DNA of 64,000 nt, taken from the NCBI RefSeq assembly GCF_000276665.1, contig NW_004955435.1:3115147-3179146 (forward strand), in the 5' to 3' direction. The stretch comes from Chinchilla lanigera. Taxonomy: Eukaryota > Chordata > Mammalia > Rodentia > Chinchillidae. This document shows, one piece after another, positions 57,410-64,000 of this stretch (its first letter is position 1; the number at the start of each line of letters is the position of its first letter). Under the pieces are notes generated by a model. The model saw only the letters and a list, made by a program, of their open reading frames with translations, did no database searches and had not been told where the DNA came from. Made by a program: the position numbers and the translations under genes.

Positions 57410-57510
57410 GCCCAAGTACTTTTTATATAAATGCCCTCAAATTTCTAAGACAGTACAGTATGTTCCACCCACTTTTGTGACAGATGGAGGAGACATTTGG
57501 AATTGTAAAA
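57410..57510 (-). repeat. MIR SINE fragment
   Basis: CCCAAGTACTTTTTATATAA, ATGCCCTCAAATTTCTAAGA and TTTGTGACAGATGGAGGAGA recall reversed MIR (AAGTGCTTTATATATATTATC...CAGATGAGGA). Confidence 0.45.
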
Positions 57511-57932
57511 TGTCTGTATGAAGAGCAGAGCCTTCTAACATTGTAGTTTTACCTCAAGATAATATAGTTTTTCTACCCCAGTAAGGTGCTGAAAAATAAA
57601 TCATTTTTATTGAGCTCCCAAATGTTTATGGCGCTCGTCCTTTTTTTATTTAGAAGCTTCCATGCACTTTCAATGTCCTTTTGTCCCAAGGCACTTTCTG
57701 TGGCCCACTAATAATGTCTTTCAGGATTTTGCTTTAGAGACCTCATTTTGTCTCAAATCTATCTTCAACCTTGTTATTCTTTTAACATAGCCAACATTTC
57801 TTACTGTCAGAGGATGTTTGCATTTGAGTGTCACAGATTTACTCCAAACAAAACATGTTGAAATAAATTCACCAGTTCCCTGACTATTCATACCAAACAG
57901 ATCCTTACTGCTTTTGTTCTTTTGTTATGCTA

Positions 57933-57933
57933 C

Positions 57934-57964
<31 letters not shown>

Positions 57965-57994
57965 TACACATACATACACACATATATATATATT
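57933..57994. repeat. (TA)n/(CA)n microsatellite
   Basis: ATATATATATGTATATATAT followed by ACACATACATACACACATAT: mixed TA, TG and CA dinucleotides over about 60 bases. Probably variable between individuals. Confidence 0.95.
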
Positions 57995-58639
57995 ACACTT
58001 GCTTAAAAACTTGGCTATTCCTTAGTACACCATAATGATACATTTCAAGATTTTGATACGCTTTGGTTATTATTTCCATTATTTATGTAAATCCCAAATG
58101 ATTATTTTATGAATCTGACAGGCATCAAGTTTGCTTTTTCTCATTCTCAACAACTTTGGCCACATTGTCCCCTCAGCCATAGCCCTCTACCTAGTTGCAC
58201 TGCTTTTTCTTCCTAGTGGGCTTGAATTCTCAATACTCAACACGCATCCTATCGGCAGTGACTAGTAAAGACTTGTTAGCATGAATTCTGAAGTTATGTC
58301 GGGACTCAGACTTGTCTACAACTGATCAGCAGTTTTTCCTCTGGTGTGAAAGCAGGACGTGGCCTTGTAATTGCCATCCCCGTGCTAAACTATGGCTGTC
58401 AGTGTTCTACTGCCCTACGAGGTGGCACTGTATAAAGGCACTAAAATAAACTGAAAGTGGCTTAAAATTGTGACCATAAAAACCTGGCTTGGTTAACTTA
58501 CCAGTTGTACCACCACTATTACAAAACTTTGGCAATTAATAATTTATGTGATCTCCTTTTCTTACTGTAAAGGGAGATTTCATGCACAGCAAGGCAACCT
58601 CATAAGATTACTAAGTTTTATTTAAAATATTTGTGAAAT

Positions 58640-59150
58640 TTCTGTAAATTCATGACATAAAATACCAGGCATCACCTCAAAAGGCTGAAAAATGAAAAAG
58701 CACATAGTCATATGAGTAGATACAGAAAAAGCATTTGAAAATAATCTACTACTCATTCATGGTAAAAATAGAATAAAATAGCAATAGAAGTAAACTCCTT
58801 CTTCTGTATTTTAAAAACCCTATGATAACCCTAGGACAACCTCATACTTAAGGATAAGAAATTAGAATCTTTCCAGCAAAATCAGACACAAAGCAAAGTT
58901 ACTTCTTCCCCTCACACCCTTCACAACCACTCAAGACATCCGAGTTAATACAATAAGACAAGAAGAGAAATGGAAGATATACAGACTGGGGAAGGATAAA
59001 TGAAACTGTCTTTCTTCACAAATGACATGGTCATGTATGTGAAAAACACACGATGTTTGACCAAAATTAAAATAAAACAAAACACGTTGAAAAATAAGCA
59101 ATAGCAGGTTACAGAATGCAAAGTTAATGTACATATCCTGTAGTTCTGCT
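58640..59150 (+). mobile_element. LINE-1 ORF2 fragment (reverse transcriptase region)
   Basis: ATGAGTAGATACAGAAAAAG, CATTTGAAAATAATCTACTA, ACAACCTCATACTTAAGGAT, TGAAACTGTCTTTCTTCACA, AATGACATGGTCATGTATGT follow L1 ORF2 reverse-transcriptase codons in order, including the region of the YADD-type catalytic motif, here degraded to NDMV. Frame-broken fossil; minus-strand frames at 58931-59236 are shadows. Confidence 0.8.
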
Positions 59151-60184
59151 TGTCTGACTGAGCCCTCATTCCTTCCCATTACAATCTCTTTGTTGTCATT
59201 CTTAAAGCAACTGTCTTTGCTTCTGAAAAAAACCACTAGGTGCAGAGGAGAACATACTTTGATTTATTAAAAAAATACTATATTATATTTTCAATTTTAA
59301 CAAAAAAAATCAGCTGTTACTAGAGGAAGAAGAAGAAGAAGCTCAAGGTCTGCATTCCTAGAAGAAGTGATATGTTAATGAAGTCTGCGCAAATAGCCAG
59401 AAATAAAAGAAATAAAAAGAGGGAAAGAAAGAAGAAAAAAGGAGGGAGAGAGGAGAAAAGGAGAGAGGAGAAAGATAAATTGTTTTAAAAAAATACTGTA
59501 CTTTGTAAATCACTAATTGTAAAATATATCAAGTAGTGTGTGGAGGGCTGTCTTACTCCTGATTTATGTATTTGGAAGGAAAGTGTGTTTCCAAGAGGGA
59601 AATACCTTCAGTTGACTAGCTACTACGACTTAGCAACTCTGACTCCAGAGGCAGAAATTGATGCATCCAGAAGAAAATTAGAAGATTAAAGAAAAACACA
59701 ACATATCATTAAAATATCATTTCAATGAATTGATATCAAAAGTCAAAACCCTCAAAAGTCAATATTTATGGGGAAAAAAGCACAGGTTTTTAACAAATGA
59801 TCTGTCATCAATCTTTGTATTATGAAAATGAACGTAGCTTAGGTTAGAAGCAGGTCAAAGATACATGGGAGCCTGTTGTTCATTCGGAAAATACATGACA
59901 CACCATGCCTCTACTTAGCTCATATGCTAAAGCATTCATATTTTAGAACCACAGAAGGACAGGAAACACATGCAGCCTCTGCAATTGCAATTTCTGAGGT
60001 TGGTCATAATGACAGTTGATTCTTTCATAATTGAAAGAGCCTAAAAATTCCTTCTTTATTCTACAGTAGTTGTAACATCCAATATTTTAGAGTCTTAGTG
60101 TGTCAATATAATGATATTTTCATGTTTTTATTGCCTATGGAACTAAGGGGAAACTAGCATGAGAAATAGTATATACCACTAACT
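59151..60184. other. Unassigned AT-rich DNA with purine-rich tract (59401-59478)
   Basis: 59322-59345 is (GAA)n-like (GAGGAAGAAGAAGAAGAAGC). 59401-59478 is a nearly pure purine run (AGGGAAAGAAAGAAGAAAAA, GGAGGGAGAGAGGAGAAAAG). No gene. Confidence 0.5.
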
Positions 60185-60300
60185 TTAGTTCATTCGCACA
60201 AATGTCACTGAGGACATGGTACTGCGCTAGAATCTGAGTTCTAAGATGATTGCATTTGCTCCTCATTTTCTAGATGCTTACATGTTAGTATTAGCTCAGT
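60185..60300 (+). repeat. Possible L2 fragment
   Basis: CACTGAGGACATGGTACTGC, GCTAGAATCTGAGTTCTAAG and CTCCTCATTTTCTAGATGCT loosely parallel L2 (ACTGTGCTAGGCACTGGG..., CTAGTGGGGGAGACAGAC). Confidence 0.35.
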
Positions 60301-60719
60301 GAGACATCCACCAGGTGGTCCCAAGTTAGGCACTCATTGCGTCTCACTAACCTATCATTACTTCCTCAGTAGAATTTTGAAAACAAGTATGATTTAAAGT
60401 CAGTTGGCGAGGCTCCCATGGAAGCCAAAGTAGTCTATCTCCCCACAGAGCGCAATTTCATTCCCTGTCTTCACTGACGGGAGTGACCGTATGTACTTGT
60501 TTTCTCTGATGAGATGGGAGCAGTGTTGTCCTGGGGCTACCTGCACTGGCTCTGCCTACCACAGATTTGGTGAGGCAGCTGCTGAAAATAACCATTGTTA
60601 GCAAGTGAATTATACAAACTAAGAAGTAAATTAAATTCCAGATGAAGATCATAAGTACTCAAAACTGCAACATCTGAACGATTTCATTACATTTTACTAC
60701 CACGTTTGTTCTAAAGGGC

Positions 60720-61065
60720 TCTACCTTTGTCTCTGGTTAAAACATTATGTAAACCTGGGCATTTCTAGCCACTCCCACCTTCGTTATACTGACATCATGC
60801 CAGGACCTTGCAATCGGTCATAATGGGAAAATTTACATCACAGGTATGGGCCAACCATATAAATCCCTCCCCCGCCCAATCGGGTTGATAAAATTTTTCT
60901 AGCATATATTTTAGAGGAGATTACTATTTATTGTTTCGAGGAAGAATTTTTCCAGGCCAGGGTGCTCTCTGCTGAGTAAGGAGATGTATGCTGAGCCCGA
61001 GCCTCCTTCAATCTGTGTCTCTGCACTTCCCTGAGAGTAGAACCCGTGATCCCAATCCCAGTCTA
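60720..61065 (+). mobile_element. Possible solo LTR of an old endogenous retrovirus
   Basis: The stretch contains a TATA-like CCATATAAATCCCTCC (60858-60873), GC-richer flanks (CCCGCCCAATCGGG) and downstream GTCTCTGCACTTCCCTGAGA then GTAGAACCCGTGATCCC. This is the promoter/R/U5-like arrangement of rodent LTRs. Exact ends (TG...CA) and target-site duplication are not resolved, and no viral coding sequence is adjacent. Confidence 0.35.
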
Positions 61066-63034
61066 TAGACCTCTACTACACCTGTGGCATAAAATAGTTA
61101 TTTAAAAAAAATTTTATTGCCATAGTCTATCTGATCAAAAACAATAGTAAACTATTTCCAAAATGTTGCAGAAAAGTAGTCTCATTGCAATAGTATGACA
61201 CTTATTGCTGTGTCCACAGATGGCTGTGTTCTATACTTCTCATCTTTATTTTAATTGACAATTGTTATGTATAAAGAGAAAAATTATGCTAAAAATGTAA
61301 CTTTCTAAACAGCCTATGCTTTTCAAAGTTTAATTCACTAAGTTCTTCCTTCAAAAGTTCTCTTTTTATCTATTGGCCTGAGTGTAAGAAACTTCTTTTT
61401 TAAATTTTATATATAGAGGTTGTTGAATGTATCTATTCTCTTACTTTTACATACACATGCATAGACATCTGTCTGCTAATTACAAAGGCATTTGTTAAGA
61501 CAGATACACTCATCAATATCATAAAAAACTTATAAAGGTCTCACATAACCATTGTACTTCAAAACTCATGATGACATTTTGAGAATCACAAAATTAAGAC
61601 AGCAAAAAAGGGAAAGAAGCAGGAAAAAATGAAATTTTGCTTTTAAATAAGTTGAGAGGAAAGAGTAATTTAGTTACTTCAGAGAAAAAGAATATCTTGA
61701 TTTTGGGCTCACATATAGAGCCAAGCCCAAAGTTTTATTTCTGAAACCTGTCAAGATGGACTTAACAAGAATTCCAAAATCTGAGTGTAGAACAGCCGGA
61801 ACTGGAACTGGGGGTCTAGATGACTGTCCCTTATATGTTGGATGGACATAAAGCTAGGCAGGTCTGATAAAAAGGCTTGGGCCACATGAGAATGTTTTGT
61901 TCATAGTAGACTACGTCTGCCACTTTTTTTAGAACCAAATGGAAAATCAAGACAATGATCTATGTCTTTCTTGCAAAAGTTATTCTGAAGTTACCTAAAT
62001 AAAATTATGATCATATGTGTGTAATTCAAAAACTGCATTATATGAATGATTATTTGAATTGCCGAGGAAAAGGAGTCACACCTGACTTGGTACCACTTGA
62101 GCCCATTCCCCTAAATTCGGCCTTACGACCATTTTACACTCTTCAATGACATTAACTTTCCAATTCTGTTTCTCTTCCATTAAGTAAGCTCTCTGCTTCC
62201 TTGATGCTTCCTTTGTTCATTGTTCCCCAACTGGGCAGATCTCCTACACTCGTATGTTTTCTGCAGGTACAGGGACCCTGAAAGAAAGGGTGTCTTCGTT
62301 TGCTGAGATAAATTATGCCAAAAAGATCCAACTTTTCCAGTGCACTTTCTCCAGTGTTTAGTCATGAAACTCCCTAACAGACTGCAGAAATAGTCTTTAG
62401 TGGTGGTTCCCAAAATACCATATCTTAGGAATCATTGCAAGAGGTGGGTCTTTCATGTGGACAACTGTATCTATATACTGAAAAAGTGACTACTCATACA
62501 TATGAGCTGTGATTCATACATATAAGGTACTTTTGGCTAATATATTAGAAATTTATTTTGAACAGTTAGTCACTTAAAAATAATCAGGTAATTTCCATTG
62601 TGCAGAACTGCGAAACTTTAAAATATTCCCTTTACTTTTAATATTATAATCAAACAATGCATATTACTGCTTAGAAAGCCTCATAATAAAGAGACTTATA
62701 ATTTCATCTATAAAATTGTATGTGTTTTATATACAACTATATAAATAATTCATGTCTAAAATTTTTTAAGAGCCAGCTTGTGTTTATTTAAAACATTTTT
62801 ATTGATTCAGCTCATAATGGAAAAGTTTGGAGGTTCCAGCTCTATGTTATATTTTTTTCTGCCCCTGATGCATCAGCAATCATTTCTCCAACCTCTGTCT
62901 GTTTTCCAGAGCTGGGTGAAATTCTCTCATCATCTTGTGACTTCCTTCTGTCCTGGAGGTGCAATAGATTTATATCTTTTACATAGTAATTTTAGACGGA
63001 TTTTTGCTGGGCAAAGGGAATAAGTAAATGTCTT
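61066..63034. other. Unassigned AT-rich DNA
   Basis: About 2 kb without a clear repeat. TTTATTTTAATTGACAATTG (about 61247) may be a scrap of reversed L1 3' UTR. The minus-strand frame 62180-62413 and plus-strand frame 62778-63023 are unrecognised. Confidence 0.35.
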
Positions 63035-63190
63035 CATATTATTATTTCAACATGAAGTCTCTTCAAAAATTTTCACATCAGGAAGAGAATAAGAAATGCA
63101 ATAAAAACAACAGTGAGACTCTATCTCACTCCAGTAAGAAAGGCCATCATCAAGGAATTGAAATCCAATGAATGCCAGTTCCCCAAAACG
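63035..63190 (+). repeat. LINE-1 ORF2 fragment
   Basis: AAATGCAATAAAAACAACAG, TGAGACTCTATCTCACTCCA, GTAAGAAAGGCCATCATCAA match L1 ORF2 near its 3' end (AAATGCAAATCAAAACCACAATGAGATACCATCTCAC...). Confidence 0.78.
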
Positions 63191-63274
63191 AATGTAATTT
63201 TCATGTCTCACGAACGTATACTAATAAAATATTCAAAACAGAAGGAGATCGTGCTCAGGAACATTGGGACCCAG

Positions 63275-63400
63275 CGGTGAAGAGCAAGAGCCGTGGGAGG
63301 AACCTGAATTCTAATGTTTCTGCTACTGAGCAGCACTGTCACCCTGGACAAGTCACCCGAGCTGCCTGCGCCTGGACTCCGCCTCTGTAAAACGATCAGT
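63275..63400 (+). repeat. MIR SINE
   Basis: GCGGTGAAGAGCAAGAGCCG, AACCTGAATTCTAATGTTTC, GCACTGTCACCCTGGACAAG, TCACCCGAGCTGCCTGCGCC and CTCTGTAAAACGATCAG follow MIR from its start through the core. Open frames on both strands here (63172-63517) are shadows. Confidence 0.75.
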
Positions 63401-63973
63401 CCGGCCAGCTGGCCGTTCTGCTTCCGCCCCTCACTGTGTACACCAGAGATGAGCAGACATCCGTCCCATAGAAGCCTCATCAGCCTGAGGAGTGACAATA
63501 CCGGGTGCCGGGACTGAGTGGAAAAGCAGAGCAGAAGGTGCTAGTGGGATAAGGAGCTTTGAAGGAGTCACAGTCAAGAAGTTAAAGAATAAATATTAAA
63601 GAAGCTGAGTCAAGATCCAAGAAATACACGGACATGATCCCTAGTGTGAAAGGAAAATTGACTTGGCACTCGTAATCTAAATAGAGAGGAGGAGAAAATA
63701 TGGGAACAAAAGCCAAGGAGTGGGTGGTTGTGGTAATTAAAACAGAGGCTTTGCAGCCTGAACATGCACCCTGGCGGGGAGAAGAGCAAGAGGGACTGCG
63801 TGTTTCACTAAGAGCGATTGGGATGAAGACAGCCGCATCCCTTAATTATTTTACTCTACAATGAACTGGCATGTTTCTGAAAAAGAGAGCTCTAAATGTT
63901 TCTAATAAGAAGAAATTCCTAAACAGTTTAGGGGGGTTGAAAATGAGTGCTGAATGAATGCAGATGAATGTAA

Positions 63974-64000
63974 AAAAAAGGAAAGAAAGAAAGAAAGAAA
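63974..64000. repeat. (GAAA)n microsatellite, cut by the window edge
   Basis: AAAAAAGGAAAGAAAGAAAG continuing to the last base. Its length beyond the window is unknown. Confidence 0.95.

Noticed and set aside
1..64000. CRISPR arrays, operons, phage or insertion-sequence systems
   Set aside because: The window is mammalian repeat-rich DNA; no regularly spaced direct repeats, ribosome-binding sites or long frames exist.

Overview
The window is mammalian nuclear DNA, AT-rich and dominated by old interspersed repeats. I find no recognisable protein-coding exon, functional RNA gene, CRISPR array or bacterial-type feature. Both rodent SINE classes are present: B1 (7SL-derived) and ID (tRNA-derived). 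That makes a rodent nearly certain. The commonest ID type ends in an unusual 3' body (GGTCGTGAGTTCGGTTCC then GGTACCGG). From memory this fits hystricognath rodents (guinea pig, chinchilla or mole-rat type) better than mouse, squirrel or beaver, but I cannot verify it here. All open reading frames are short (longest 165 codons) and look like chance or repeat-derived frames. The window is best read as intergenic or deep intronic sequence.

Layout: 1-8 kb holds two old LINE-1 copies in reverse orientation, broken by ID and B1 insertions, plus a 100-base assembly gap (612-711). 8-12.5 kb is mostly unassigned, with a small inverted-repeat DNA transposon (9739-9935), a GC-richer block (10.0-10.8 kb) and a candidate conserved element near 11.8-12.0 kb. 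12.5-17.6 kb is dense with L2, MIR, ID and LTR-type fragments. 17.6-29 kb is mainly unassigned unique-looking DNA sprinkled with ID, MIR and simple repeats. 29-36 kb is LINE-1 rich; it includes a CpG-rich 360-base stretch (32701-33060), a truncated 5S rRNA pseudogene (33832-33875) and an ID copy in the opposite orientation. 37-41 kb has LINE-1 tails, B1, old ID and MIR. 41.6-44.9 kb is strikingly repeat-poor and is the best candidate for conserved regulatory sequence. 44.9-47.2 kb may be an old degraded element. 47-64 kb is largely unassigned, with MIR, L2, LINE-1 ORF2 fragments, microsatellites and another repeat-poor candidate regulatory block at 55.2-56.0 kb.

There is no gene set to work together. 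The informative content is repeat history: clean target-site duplications around most young ID copies, a strong ID strand bias (8 of 9 on the minus strand), a perfect 28-bp foldback (6009-6080), a tail-less 5S retrocopy, and two or three CpG-retaining patches inside otherwise CpG-poor DNA. Repeat names come from recognising consensus-like motifs by eye, not from a database search, and element boundaries are approximate unless a target-site duplication is quoted.
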